The translations under genes were made by a program, and so were the position numbers. Shown piece after piece: positions 33,291-46,405 of a stretch of 64,000 bases of DNA. The notes beneath the pieces were generated by a model that was not told where the DNA came from, made no database searches, and was given only the letters and a program-made list of their open reading frames with translations. Source of the DNA: Lycium barbarum (Eukaryota; Streptophyta; Magnoliopsida; Solanales; Solanaceae); the NCBI RefSeq assembly GCF_019175385.1, contig NC_083339.1:29789637-29853636 (forward strand), written 5' to 3'. The first letter of the stretch is position 1, and the number at the start of each line of letters is the position of its first letter.

Positions 33291-34378
33291 TATAATGGAG
33301 AAAAAAACCATGTTTAGTAAGCCTCGGGAAGGTTTAAGACTCGTCGGATCATCGGAGTTAAGTTTCGGTGGAAGTTTGGTAAAATGTCACATTATGGCGC
33401 ACTTTGCGGCGCAACATGCGAGCAGCAAAGCGTGCTTTGCGGCCACGCAGTTGCGCAGCAAAGTGTGACAGTGAAATTTGGTGATGTTGCGAGGTCTGCG
33501 ACATAACATGCGGTTCGCAAAGAACGCTTTGCATCTAGCAAAGCTTGCAGCATGTTGTGTCGGTCCAGAATTTTCTGGACCACTATAAATAGACCAAATT
33601 CGACCCTAACTCATTATTTTACCATTTTTGGACATAGAAACCTCTAGAATTCTCTCCACTCTCCATCCACAAGAAACCAAGAGAAATCCATGATCAACTA
33701 CATTAAACCCACAAAATCAAGTGTAAGAAACCTACCAAAGTTCATCTAAGTCAAGAAATCCCAAGGGAAGTGGACTAGGGTCTTTGTGCAAGAAGAGAAT
33801 TTCCACTCCAAGCTTATTCTTCCATTATCTAAGGTGAGTTTTATGATCATTCTATGTTGTTTAAGGGGTTGAAATTTAAAACACTTGGATTGTAGAGAGA
33901 TATAGAAATTGGGTCATGAATGTGTGAATAGTGCCATTGTTGAATAGTAGTTTGGAGTGAATTATGAATATTGATGTGTTGTGATTGTAAGTATATTATG
34001 AATGACATTTAGAACGTGAGATAAGTATTATATGTGAGAAAATGCAATAATGAACTATGACCATGATTATGGAGAAATTGGAGTGAAATTGTGAAATGTG
34101 GGTAAAATAGGTGAATGATGATTGTTGCCTATTATATTGTGAATGTTATTATGAATGTTTGGGAGTTGATATAGAATATGGGGAAAGTTGTAGAAACAAA
34201 GGAAATGCTGCCCAATTTTCGTTAGCTTTAGTAAGCGCGTTCTTGTAATCGATTAACTAATGTTGATGTGAATCCTCTTGAAGGTAGAAACGCGAGCGTC
34301 AAAGGAGAACGATCAAGCAATAAAATTGCTAAACGAAAGAGGTATGTAAGGCTGGTCCCTTCTTTCTATGGCATGACT

Positions 34379-36600
34379 TGTCACGCCCCGAACCATGGCC
34401 TGGGCGTAACACGGCACTCGGTGCCTTGCTGCATGTGACCGAGCGAACCACATGGCTTGCTGAATCATCATGAGGCATAACATGAGCGGAATACAACGTG
34501 AATGCATGATGAGCCTTTATAACACATAGTAAGTCATAATACTTAATAAAAATACTTGTTTAAACATGAGTGCGGAAATAACATGAATGAGCCAAAATGG
34601 CTATACGACTCCGAATGTCTGACACAACATAACTGACTTGTCTAGTCTATGAAACCTCTATCATGAGTCTAACTGGAAAACATACTTACTGGGACAAGGC
34701 CCCCAGCATACCTTAGATGCATAACTAATCATAAAATAAAAGTTGACTAAACCCCGAATGAGATGGGGCTCACCAATAAGCTGGTACGAATGTTGTCCTA
34801 CTGAGCAGATGTGTCGTCATGTATATCAGTACCTGCATCGTGAAATGCAGGCCCCCGGACAATAAAAGGGGACATCAGCACATTGAATGTGCTGGTATGT
34901 AAAACAACTGAAATAAACAACATGGGACATGGAATAACATGATAAGAACTGAAACTGAAAACCCAGACATGAACATGAGCATGAGTACACACACACACAT
35001 ATATATATATAATATAAGTAAAACATAATAAGTAGGGAGAACATTTCATAACCGACACATGATATCACCATGTGGATACGTGGAGTCTGGTACCTCGCCG
35101 GACCAGCAGAGCTCTTATACCTTGCCAGGGTATAAGGTGGTAACGTGCCTGATGGATCCATTCAGTGTAAAATTAAGGTATCGTCCTAACTGGGCGGAGC
35201 GATCCTTGTCCTATGGTGGCTACATAGTTTCAGGCTATCTGAGCCTTCTCGGTAATTCGTGCAACTCCCAAAAACATGAACATAATATAGTTGGCTAAGA
35301 AGCCCATGATTTTCGTGAATTAACTTGTACTTGTCTTGTAATCATGATTTCACAAAATAACTTGTAAACATGGTTTCGTGAAATAACTTGTAGATATGGT
35401 TTCATGAAATAACTTGTATTTAGTATGTATGTATCTTGTATCATAGCATGAAAGTAATTATATAATATAGTTGCATGAAAACTTGTAGACATGTAGGATA
35501 TTCATGAAACAATCATTCTTAGTCAAAACATGCATGCAAGAACCCATGGAATACAAGGTATGGATTTTCATAGATTACGGACGGATTCTCAATAATCATA
35601 AAGAAATATTAAGAACTCAATGATGGAATTATAACAATTCATACATAATATAGTCATGGACATGGACCTAGGGTTATCATGAGCATGGTATAGAAACCCT
35701 AGTTTTTAGTAGAGAATCATAATTTTATGGATTATGAGGCGTGGGGAAGAACAATGATGTTCCCACACGTAGATAGTAACTCTACATACCTGGTAATGCT
35801 CCAAACTTGAATTAAAGATTTGAACTTGAAGAAGATTTCCCAAAATCTTGGTTCTTGAACCTTGAGATGGGTTTTCTTGAAAACCCTAGTTTATGAACAA
35901 TGATTTCTTGCTTAGATTACAAGGATATATTTTAGAATTGACTTGGAATGATTAGAATAGACTTACCTTAATGTTCTTGATGATGGGAGAGAATAGAAGG
36001 TCGTTCTAGGGCTTGGCGGTGTGAAGAATGAAGTGAAAAAGCCTTAGAACGAAGTTTTAAAATTACTTTCGGACCCATTTTACGCCCCATTTTACGTCCC
36101 GTATAATTCGTACGGACCGTATATCATACCGTAAAACCATTCCAGTGATTTGGACTTTCTGGACCAATTTTACGACTGGAATATACGGCCCGTATAATTT
36201 TTACGGTCCGTATGTTCCACCGTATAATTTTTACGGTCCGTATGTTTCCACCGTAAATCGACAGAACACTGTTTAGTAAAACGAGCATAACCTTTTGTAC
36301 ATAGCTCTGTTCAAGACCCATAATATACCGTTGGAACGATATTTCAAAGGGAAACAACTTTCATCAAGGAAGTTTTCCCAAATTCCAAATTAATAAAGGG
36401 GTTATGGTCGTTGGAAGTAAAACCTTCTATAAACTCACTTGCAAACAAGCCCCGTAGAGTGGCTTTCAACTTTGCTTTGCCCAAAGACTCTTCTCGTGTC
36501 TTGATTGGGTTTCAAACACCATTTATACACTACTCAAATTGGGTTCATTATACCCCCGTCTTATGAGACAAATCTTATCCCGAATGCACGAGGTGTTACA
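34379..36600 (-). mobile_element. Nested solo LTR, minus orientation
   Basis: 2222 bp, beginning on the minus strand TGTAACACCTCGTG and ending GGGGCGTGACA, flanked by the perfect duplication tgact (34374-34378 and 36601-36605). It carries tacggtccgta/tacggcccgta palindromes (36080-36260) like the LTR at 7745. No internal region is attached. Confidence 0.9.
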
Positions 36601-37087
36601 TGACTCCTATGACACAAATCTCCTAGACTTCCATAATCTTCCTAAACAAAGGAACTACGAGTCGACGAATGTAATGAGCTATATATGTATGAGGTAAAGA
36701 AAAGAGATACGACGAGCAAGATAATGATGATGATGAGTCAAGTATAAAGAATCCTAAAGTAAAGTAAGAGGTCCATGAAGCCAATAATTCTAAGTATGGT
36801 TTCCTTGATGCTTTTCTTTGTGTACACTCACCTTAAATTGTTAGTTCTTTCAAGGTGAGAGATGATGTTGATGATTACTCCATAATATGATCGGGGGTTC
36901 ACGACCTTATGTCACCTCGACATAACCATAGTTGCCTTCAAGTCCTAATGTATGTTTTGATGATAAATGTATAGTGATGCTAAGTCACGATATGTCTATG
37001 AGATATACGATAGTATAAGTTTATGATATACGTATGCAAGGTATGAAAAGGTTAAGTTTATGAATGATTATGTGACGATACGATTCC

Positions 37088-37445
37088 ACCGTGCCTAAAT
37101 GGTCGGGCATGTCACCGCTAAGGCGGGCTGCTATGTTTACACCGTGCCTAAATGGTCGGGCATGTCATCGCTAAGGCGGGCTACTATGTTTACACCGTGC
37201 CTAAATAGCCGGGCATGTCACCGCTAAGGCGGGCCGCTATGTTTACACCGTGCCTAAATAGCCGAGCATGTCACCGCTATGTTTACACCGTGCCTAAATA
37301 GCCGGGCATGTCACCGCTAAGGCGGGCAGCTATGTTTATATCATGCCTAAATGGCCGGGCATGTCACCGCTAAGGCGGGCTGCTATGTTTACACCGTGCC
37401 TAGAGGGTCGGGCATGATCACCATTAGTGGGCGGCGTATGATGGT
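37088..37445. repeat. 53-bp tandem repeats inside the LTR
   Basis: Seven units starting at about 37088, 37141, 37194, 37247, 37287, 37340 and 37393, containing accgtgcctaaat, cgggcatgtcaccgctaagg and cgggc-gctatgttt. The fourth unit is shortened by 13 bp. Units touch directly with no spacers. Confidence 0.92.
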
Positions 37446-38111
37446 TACCCGGACGCGGGTTAACGATGATGATAAGGATGCGATGATATACGCGTTATGA
37501 TGATAAATTTACTATGATTATATAAATATACGATATACGTATGAAATGTATTCATCTATAAAACTCATGCAGGTTCTATTTTCCTCTTATGGCTTATGAT
37601 TCTTCCATCATGTTCATTTCATTCATGTCTTACATACTCAGTACAATGTTCGTACTGAGGTCCGTTTTCTTTGGACGTTGTGTTCATGCCCACAGGTAGA
37701 CAGGGAGGTGATCCAGACTCGTAGGAGCTGTTAGCTGACTTGAGAGCACTCCATTGTACCGGAGGTGCTATTTGGTTTATTCTTTTGTGTAGATATATGT
37801 ATATGTATTTTGGGCACGACGGGATCTTGTCCCGTCCCTATGTCTAGTACTCTAGTAGAGGCTCGTAGATACGTATGTGTGGGTAATATGGTCTCACGAT
37901 GCTACTATAGTGTACGTATTATTATTTTGATAGCCGAAGGGCTTATGTATGTATATAAAGTAAATATGTTTCTAAACGAAAAATGATTTTTCTATGATTT
38001 GCATATGAATTTGATAAAAGAACGCTTAATGAGTATGATAAGTAAGGGAACGAGTGGTGCTCGGTGGTTAGCCCCCGGGTACCCGTCATGGCCCCTAGTC
38101 GGGTCGTGACA

Positions 38112-39942
38112 CTTAGTGCAATCTCAAATAGGATCATCTTCTTGATTATCAGGGCCAATTTCAATATTCTTAATGCCTTGGACAATATTTGGAGGTAGGA
38201 TGCAAGAAAGAGTCCTGTCATCCTATTTCCTATTAAGCATGAAATCCTTGAATGTTAGAGTAGTTATTAAACCATCACAGCAACTGGAAGGGATTAGAGC
38301 CAGTGGACCATGTTTAGTCCATGTATCCCACCAAAAGTTATAGTTCCCAGCATTGATAGTCCATCGTCTAATATGATCTTCAGCTTTATTTCGGGCCCAA
38401 ACCATATTTTTCCAACCAGGGGCGGACCTATGTGGTAAGTTCTGGGGGCTCGAGCACCCACTGACCCCAATGCGGAATGCATATAGTTAGACAGAAAATA
38501 TTGAAAAACGAATATATTGGGTTGTTAACCACCCATAAACAAAACGTTTAGATGGGTGCTTTGGTTCTGAAGCTGAGGGTTTAGCGCCAAGCACATGTGA
38601 ACCGAGGGTTCGATTCTCGGCCCGAGTAGTTTTTAGGAATATGCTAATCACTTTTCCCTTTTTCTTTCTTTTCAATCTTGACCTTTTTCTTTAAATTCGT
38701 AGGAGGCGTACTACTACTTCATATGCTAAACACTTTCTCTTCCTTTCCTTTCTTTTCAATCATAACCTATTTTTAAAATTGGTAACATTTCAATCTTGGG
38801 CTTTTCCTCACCATTTCTTTTAGTTTATTTTTTTGCTTTTTCTATTTCCTATATCTCATTCATTACGACAAAAAACTTTAGCTTCTAGAAAATTTTAGAG
38901 CGTAAGATAGTTGGAATTGTAATTAGTGATACAATTGTTCAGTGTCTTCAAAATATAAAAAGTCATCGAGTCTTAGTAACTATAAGACTTCTTTTTTCTA
39001 AACAAATAGTAGTAATAATATTAACTGTATTTTTCTCAATGTAACTTGTGACTAGAAGTCCTTTTCGTAATAATAATAATAATATTAATCATCGTTTTCT
39101 CGAGCTTTTTAAATTTACGTTCAAATAATTGTGTATTTATATTGAAGAAGTGAGCACCCACAACCTTAAAATCCTGGATCCGCCACTATTTTCAACCTTG
39201 AGAATTGCCAGTAGTACACTATTTCTGAGCTATATGCTTATTAGCACAATACTTATTCTTCATAAAATCAGCCCATAAGAATTGCTTAGTCCTTAACCTC
39301 CACCTTCTTTTAATAGATTAAGTATTGGAAATATCAAGAAGACATCTAATTCTTACTCCACCTTCATCTTTGGGATAACATAAGTTTTCCCAAGAACTCC
39401 AATTGTATTTCCTTTTTTCACCAGAAGACCCCCAATAGAATCTAGCCATATGTTGCTCAATAAGCTTAATGGGCAGATAAAAGTATACGTAGGCAAAGAC
39501 TAGAGGACACTTTTGATCAAAACTGCTCTCCCACCAACTGTGAGCATTTTTCCTTGCCAACCATTCATTCTTTTAACAATTCTAGCCACCATGCCATCAA
39601 AATACTCTATTTTCTTTTTACCAGAGTAAATTGGGCATCCTAGATAAGTGAATGGAAAAGACTTCTCCATGTAACCTGTGTCACTGTCTGAGCCTATTAG
39701 TTCTGTAAGGCCTAATCTCCGCAATAGTTAGGAAGAAACTTTTATTCTCATTTACCTGTTGCCCAAAAACTTTTTTCATAGTGATTAATCTGCTTCATAA
39801 CAAGCTTAACAGATTTGGAATTCCCATGAAAATAATGGCCTATTAATGCTACAAAAATTAATGTCCTACTATTGTAGCAGGAAACCACTTGAATACTAGT
39901 TGGACACTTATCTTCAAGGTCTTGCAACGAAGTAAATGTTTC
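38112..39942 (-). pseudogene. LINE B: RT C-terminal pieces
   Basis: Minus strand. Before the 771-bp element (39942-39189): NSKSVKLVMKQINHYEK, then SFPFTYLGCPIYSGKKK and GWQGKMLTVGGRAVLIKSVL (LINE RT thumb region), then YWGSSGEKRKYNWSSWENL. After it (38417-38112): INAGNYNFWWDTWTKHGPLA. Frameshifted throughout. Confidence 0.82.
38418..39188. mobile_element. 771-bp TIR element with ~9-bp target duplication
   Basis: The left end aggggcggacctatg and the right end in reverse tagtggcggatccagg are inverted repeats. Flanks tttccaacc (38409-38417) and ttttcaacc (39189-39197) match in 8 of 9 positions. It splits LINE B. No coding sequence is visible. The duplication length suggests a MULE-like or hAT origin. 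Confidence 0.7.
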
Positions 39943-40834
39943 TGAAACAGGGGTGATTTTTTTCAGCGTCACCACTGCTCGGCAGTCAGCGTTACAGCCA
40001 ACTTCAGCCTTCGCACACACGCTCACTTTTTAACACATAGATTTAATTTCGTGTCAATCACAATGAAAGGAACACACACAGTTTACGGGCAACGCCCAAC
40101 CTTTTTATTATCTCTCAGATATAAAAAAGGACTCACGAATATGGAGGCTTACAAAACTGATCAATGCCTTAGCCAAATTCTGACTACATACAAAACCTGC
40201 CAGGGGCAGTTACAAAGGGGAGGGGTATGCATGGCATGTGCCAACAGTTACATTGGGATCATGGCATATATTCTAAGCCTAACAATTCGCCCATGTGGGC
40301 AAAAGCCTTCAGAAACCGAGCATAACCGTCGCACATGCCGCGCACACTGCGTAACCGACGCATGTGCCGCATGCATGGCCCTTCTGCATGTGCCGCACGC
40401 ATGCCTCACTCATGTGTCGTGCACCTGCCTCGCTCATGTGCCTCGCACATGCCTTAGCTTGATTTTCGCCCCATAGGTTCGCCTAACACTTAGAATAATT
40501 TTCGCCTACCTTCATGCCAATGCCATGCCAACCATTTGTCGTGCCCATCTGCCTTGGCCCCAGCCAGCCCATGTCAATGCCCATGTCTGCCGGTGCCAAC
40601 CCACTGCCTGCACGCATGCCCGTCTGGTGCCATGCGTCTGTCCGTGCCACTGACATTCGTCAAGCTGCTTTGCCTACACCCAATCACCTTGACTCAGCTG
40701 CACACCACGCCATCGGCATGCAACTCCGCACATTGCTTCAAACACCCACATAGGCCAATGTCAAGGGGCAATGTACAAGCCCTTGACACTGCCCTCGCCC
40801 GCATGCATCTAAGTCCGAACTTGGGGGTCTAACA
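39943..40834 (-). repeat. 3' LTR of chromovirus
   Basis: 892 bp. Contains a GC-rich stretch of catgccgcgcaca/gtgcc(t/g)cgcacat units (about 40330-40460), which differs by indels from the other LTR. The end of the gag-pol ORF (chromodomain tail) runs into it, to 40809. Confidence 0.92.
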
Positions 40835-43800
40835 AACCACCCCCACCAGTTGAACTCGACGTCCTCGTCGAGGATGTTTTCAGGTAGTCCTCCAATTGCT
40901 TGTCGAACTGCCAAAGTGACTTAGTCTTTTCCCAAGTAGCATCAGCTTCTTGCTTACCTTTCCACTGAATCAGAAATTTTCTCCTCCTATTCTTCTTGAC
41001 ACCAAGTACCTGGTGATCCAATATCTTTTTAATTTCAGCATCGAACTGTGTGTGCACCACAGTCGGTGCTCTCTTAGACTGATTCCTGTCCGGATCATCA
41101 GCATCTTCATAATAAGGCTTCAGAAAACTCACATGGAAGGTTGGGTGTAATTTCAAGCTTTCAGGCAGCTTCAACCTATAAGCAACTTCACCAACTTTCT
41201 GGACTACTTCAAATGGTCCATCATATTTTGGGATTAAACCGCGGTGCCTAAACTTACTTGTAATCTGTTTCCAGATTTGGGAAGTAAGCTTGAGCAGCAC
41301 CCTATCACCAACATTAAACTCCAACGCTCTTCTACGCTGGTCTGCATACTTTTTCATCCGTTTCTGGGGCTTGCGCAAACTGTCTTGCACCTCTGCAAGC
41401 ACTTCCTGCTTGTCCCTGACATAATGATAAGCAGCAGGACATTTCCCTTGAGTCTTCTACTTAGCAACATCAAGCGGAGTCATAGGCTGTCTGCCTAGGA
41501 CTAACTCAAACGGGCTCATCTCCGTGGCTGACGACTTGTGCAAATTATAGCAAAATTGTGCACTGTCCAATAAGTCCACCCAATTCCGCTGACTTGCTGT
41601 CACAAAGTGCCTCAGATATTCCTCCAACAAGTGATTAATTCTTTCAGTTTGCCCATCAGTTTGAGGATGGTTCGCCGTGGAAAACTTCAAATCAGTTCCC
41701 ATCATATTAAACAAAGCAGTCCAAAACCGACTTGTGAACCGAGTATCCCTATCACTGATGATATCAGCTGGCACACCAAAGAACTTAACCACATTTTTGT
41801 AAAACAAATCAGCAGCAATATCCGACGAACACACAACTGGGGCAGCAATAAAAACAGCATACTTTGAGAACCTGTCCACCACCACCATGACCGATGCCAT
41901 ACCGTTTACCTTCAGAAACCCACCAATAAAGTCCATCGAAACAGACATCCAAGGCCTTTCATGAATAGGAAGAGGCTGCAGCAACCCTGCTTCCTTCTTG
42001 CGCTCAGTTTTATCTAGTTGACAAACCAGACAAGTTTTCACATAAGCTTCAACATCATCTTCCATCTTCGGCCAGAAATACACCCTAGACAGCAATGCTA
42101 ACATCCGTTCAACACCCGAATGTCCAGCCCAAGTAGTGTCATGCGCCGCTTTCATTAGTTCTTTACGCAATCCACCACCTTGAGGTACCACGATTCTTCC
42201 CCCTTTGAAATAAAGCAGATCGTCTTCGATCCAATACCTCCTCACTGTCCCTTCTTTAACTTGACTCATTAACTTAGTGTATAATGAATCATTTGCAGCA
42301 CACAGTCTAATCTTATCAATAAAATCAGACTCCAACCGAGAAATTGAATATATAGCATCAAATACCTCTTTTCTACTCAAAGCATCAGCAACCTGGTTGT
42401 GTTTCCCCGGCTTATGCTCCCACATGAAGTCATACTTAGCCAAAAACTCTTGCCAACGGGCCTGCTTGGGACTCAGCTTGCGTTGCGTTTTGAAGTAAGT
42501 ATTAGCAACGTTGTCTGTCCGCACCACGAATTTTGTCCCTAGCAGATATACACGCCAAGTCTGCAAGCAATGCACCACAGCAACCATCTCCTTCTCATGA
42601 CTAGAGTATCGCTGTTCCGCTTCATTCAACTTCCTGCTTTCAAAGGCCACGGGGTGACCTTATTGCACCAACACGCCTCCCACAACCTTGTCCGAAGCAT
42701 CAGTGTGCACTTCGAAGGGCAATTCAAAATCAGGCAGCCTTAGTATGGGTTCTGAAGCAATGGCCTCCTTTAACAAGTTGAATGCACCATCACATTTTTT
42801 AGTCCACGCCTACACCACATTCTTTTTCAGCAAATCAGTCAAAACAGCAGTCTTCTTTGAATACCCAGCAATGAACTTGCGATAATAGTTTGCCAACCCA
42901 AGGAATGACCTCAAGTCCTTCACACTCCGCGGCGCCTGCCAATCGACAATAGCCTGCACCTTCTTTGGGTCCATCCTCACTTGGTTCTGGCTGACCAAGT
43001 GCCCCAGAAACTTGATTTCTTGTTGAGAAAACTCGCACTTCTCCATCTTTACATAAAGCTTGTACTCCCGCAACCGAGACAGTACCATTTTCAAATGGCT
43101 TACATGTTCTTCCAACGAGCAGCTATAGATTACAATGTCATCTAAGTACACCACAACAAAATCATCTAGGTACTCAAATAAAACATTGTTCATCAAATTA
43201 CAGAAAGTAGCCGGGGCGTTAGTCAGCCCAAACGGCATTACAAGAAATTCATATGAGCCATATCTAGTCACACACGTTGTCTTTGACTCATCACCCTCTG
43301 CTATCCGTACTTGCCAATAACCAGACCTGAGGTCTAGCTTGGTGAACCAGTTTGCCTTGCACAATCTGTCCATGAGGTCCTGCACCAATGGGACAGGATA
43401 CTTGTTCTTCACAGTCACCTTGTTCAGCGCCCGATAGTCCACACACATTCTCATCGACCCATCCTGTTTCCTTTGGAATAAAACAAGTGCACCATAAGGA
43501 GCCTTTGAGGGCTGAATCAGACCCGCATCTAGTAACTCATTCAATTGTTTCCGCAATTCAGCCAACTCCTTAGGAGCTATCCGCAAAGGAGCTTGTGCAG
43601 GAGCAACAGAACCCGGCAGCAATTCAATCTTATAATCAATATCCCTCCTTGGTGGCAACGTTTTAGGGAGTTCAGGTGGCATAACATCTTTAAATTCCCC
43701 CAAAACGTGTGCCACGCAATCAGGCACCTCTACCTTGACATCAGGTTTCATTTCAACCAAAGCAGCAAGGAAAGTTTCTTTACCTTTCTTCAAGCCTTTC

Positions 43801-45410
43801 TCAACAGAAATAGCAGAAATAATGGGGCTCTTGTACTTACGCAATTTTTCTGCCTCGCCATATGGATGAACAGCCTTTATAAACCCAGCTATCTTTTCTT
43901 GCATCACCATCACTCCGTCCAAGTGGGGCATTGGAACGAAGCAGTTCTTCCTCAAGAAATCGATTCCAAGGATCATATCGAAATCTCCCAACGGAATCAC
44001 CATCAAACTGTGTTTTCCAGCCCAAGGTCCAGCAAGTACCCTCACGTCGTATGCCATACCCTCAATCAATTGGGCCACCTGGTTCACAGTTTTCATATAA
44101 TTCGGGCTCTTTATCAATCTAAGTCCGAATTTGGCAGCAAGTTTGACGTCGATAAAAGTGTGAGTAGCTCCAGTATCCACCATCGCCACTAACACTTTAT
44201 CGTCAACTTTCATTTCGATATGAAGCAACGAAGAATGAGGGTTTGTATATGACTCCCCCACCGTGTTCACTAATGAAATATGATTGTTCAAGAGTAAACC
44301 AAGTGGGTTTGCCAAAGCAGCAACTACACCACCTTCCTCATTCGCGTTTACATTCCCCGCAAGCATAGCATTCACCCTTTCACGATTTGGGCAATTCTTG
44401 GCCAAATGAGCCCCTCCACAAGTCCAACAACCTTTGTCAGTCGCTGAATTTTTCTTGTTCCTCGAATTTCCGGCATCCGCAACAGCCTTGCCTTTGTCAG
44501 CACCTTCTTTCCGCCCTTCCTTCTTCCACTCTCCCTTCTTTTCAGTCTTTTTCTTAGACTTAGAAGAAGTAGGAATTTCAGAGGGAACACGTGTTGAGCG
44601 AAAATCTACCAACGAATCTGCCGCTGCAATTGCACTTGGGAGATCTTTCATGTTTTGTCTCCTAAGTTCATTTTGGGCCCATGCTTGCATCCCAGAAATG
44701 AAGTTGTGCAACTTATCTTCATCCGACATATTTTGGATGTCCAACATCAAAGAAGTAAATTCCTTGATATAATCATGAACAGAACCTGTTTGCCTCAATC
44801 TTTTCAAGCGATCCCTAGCAATCCAAGATGCATTGCTAGGAAGGAACTGGTCTCGCATTTCCTTCTTCAATTTGGCCCAAGTATCAATCCTTGGCCTGCC
44901 AGCACTCATATCGTCCGCATCCCTGGTCCTCCACCACAATTTCGCATCACCAGTCAAGTACATAGTAGTGATACTTAACTTGTCATTTTCAGAAATACGG
45001 GCGGTTGTGAAGTACTGTTCCATGTCCCACAGAAAATTCTCCAATTCCTTTGCATATCTTGAACCAGTAAAGGCTTTAGGTTCAGGGATCTTCACCTTGG
45101 AACGTTCTGCCTCATGGCCTACGTTAGAACCCACAGCCATTGCCCTCCGCAGCACTACCACTTCCAAGTTCAGAGTTTCGTTTGCCTTCTTCAAATCCTC
45201 GATCTGAACCAAGGCTTCTTCACGAAATTCATCATATCCCGTTGTTCTTATTGTCATAATCTCACGAAACTGAGCGAGTTCTGTGTTCAAGCCATGAATG
45301 CGACTGATTATAGACGTCACATCATCAGCGTTTTCAGCCATTCCCACCAGCGCCTCCAGGGCAGCCACTCTGTCCCTTAGTTCATTGTACGTACTACTTC
45401 CGCCAGCCAT
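40809..45410 (-). pseudogene. Chromovirus gag-pol polyprotein with chromodomain (three internal stops)
   Basis: One frame runs from ATG 45410 ([15 protein letters not shown]) to the stop at 40809, about 1533 codons, broken only by stops at 42810-42812, just upstream of 42650, and at 41457-41459. The segments between them are all in frame. Domains in order: coiled-coil-like N-terminus; gag ([12 protein letters not shown]); zinc knuckle [13 protein letters not shown]; protease [13 protein letters not shown] ([13 protein letters not shown], catalytic YLDDIVIYS); RNase H (FVVRTDNVAN). Integrase follows, with HHCC (GHSGVERML, CLVCQLDK) and the DDE core (SMDFIGGF, ISDRDTRF, HPQTDGQTERIN). A C-terminal chromodomain (KFLIQWKGK, ADATWE, LEDYL) would guide insertion to modified chromatin. 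Confidence 0.93.
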
Positions 45411-45430
45411 CGTGCCACGAACGTAGCCAC

Positions 45431-45442
45431 GCTCTGATACCA
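45431..45442 (-). other. Primer binding site of chromovirus
   Basis: gctctgatacca on the plus strand, i.e. tggtatcagagc on the minus strand, two bases inside the 5' LTR boundary (45445). Initiator tRNA-Met type. Confidence 0.92.
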
Positions 45443-45444
45443 GT

Positions 45445-46334
45445 TGAAACAGGGGTGATTTTTTTCAACGTCACCACTGCTCGGCAGTCAGCGTCACAGC
45501 CAACTTCAGCCTTCGCACACACGCTCACTTTTTAACACTTAGATTTATTTTCGTGTCAATCACAATGAAAGGAACACACACAGTTTACGGGCAACGCCCA
45601 ACCTTTTTATTATCTCTCAGATATACAAAAGGACTCACGAATTTGGAGGCTTACAAAACTGATCAATGCCTTAGCCAAATTCTGACTACATACAAAACCT
45701 GCCAGGGGCAGTTACAAAGGGGAGGGGCGTGCATGGCATGTGCCAGCAGTTACATTGGGATCATGGCATATATTCTAAGCCTAACAATTCGCCCATATGG
45801 GCAAAAGCCTTCAGAAACCGAGCATAACCGTCGCACATGCCGCGCACACTGCGTAACCGACGCATGTGCCGCGCGCATGGCCCTTCTGCATGTGTCGCGC
45901 GCATGCCTCGCTCATGTGCCATGCACCTTCCTCGCACATGCCTTAGCTTGATTTTCGCCCCATAGCTTCGCCCAACACTTAGAATATTTTTCGCCCACCT
46001 TCATGCCAATGCCATGCCAACACCATGCCAACCCTTTGCCGTGCCCATCTGCCTTGGCCCCAGCCAACCCATGTCAATGCCCATGTCTGCCGGTGCCAAC
46101 CCACTGCCTGCACGCATGCCCGTCTGGTGCCATGCGTCTGTCCGTGCCACTGACATTCGTCAAGCTGCTTTGCCAACACCCAAGCACCTTGACTCAGCTG
46201 CACACCATGCCATCGACATGCAACTCCGCACATTGCTTCAAACACCCACATAGGCCAATGTCAAGAGGCAATGTACAAGCCCTTGACACTGCCCTCGCCC
46301 GCATGCATCTAAGGCCGAACTTGGGGGTCTAACA
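45445..46334 (-). repeat. 5' LTR of chromovirus
   Basis: 890 bp, near-identical to the left LTR apart from scattered substitutions and indels in the catgcc/cgcaca-rich part. The small ORFs in both LTRs are not genes. Confidence 0.93.
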
Positions 46335-46405
46335 GTTTCCCACTGGGTGTAGAATTTTAGAAGGCATTGCTGTAGAGGGGATCATCAAATAAGGAATAAA
46401 TAATG

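Larger units (their letters stand above)
33318..38111 (+). mobile_element. Solo LTR of gypsy (Tekay-like) element in LINE B
   Basis: Ends gggtcgtgaca at 38111, the same terminus as the LTR at 10166, and shares the catactcagtacaatgttcg box (37627) and the downstream tggacgttgtgttcatgccc stretch. The start is near 33311-33318 (cctcgggaagg). tttag before and cttag after would be a 5-bp duplication with one mismatch if the first TG has become TA. It contains a nested solo LTR at 34379-36600. No internal coding region is present, so it arose by LTR-LTR recombination. Confidence 0.78.
39943..46334 (-). mobile_element. Complete chromovirus (Ty3/gypsy with chromodomain)
   Basis: 6392 bp with a perfect 5-bp duplication gtttc (39938-39942 and 46335-46339). 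LTRs are 39943-40834 and 45445-46334, with LTR start TGTTAGACCCCC on the minus strand. A purine-rich ggtgggggtggtt precedes the 3' LTR. The primer site is tggtatcagagc (minus strand, 45442-45431). It has a single gag-pol frame with three stops and sits in LINE B RT sequence. Confidence 0.95.
31860..46405 (-). mobile_element. LINE B, minus strand, 5'-truncated, heavily interrupted
   Basis: Minus-strand LINE remnants run from about 46405 (5' truncation near a DDPLYSNAF reading, the RT GDPLSP region) down to a T-rich tail at about 31846-31870. Pieces are 46400-46335, 39942-39189, 38417-38112 and 33317-31870. They are separated by a chromovirus, a 771-bp terminal-inverted-repeat element, and a solo LTR containing another solo LTR. 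The pieces are in the right order and orientation, so the insertions are all later than the LINE. Confidence 0.82.

Noticed and set aside
37088..37445. CRISPR-like array
   Set aside because: Units abut with no unique spacers and lie in a plant LTR; it is an ordinary 53-bp tandem repeat.
40514..40832. Cys/Pro-rich ORFs in both chromovirus LTRs (also 46003-46332)
   Set aside because: They are duplicated because the LTR is duplicated; composition follows the catgcc-rich DNA.
43545..44192. 215-residue plus-strand ORF
   Set aside because: Antisense shadow of the chromovirus gag-pol frame.
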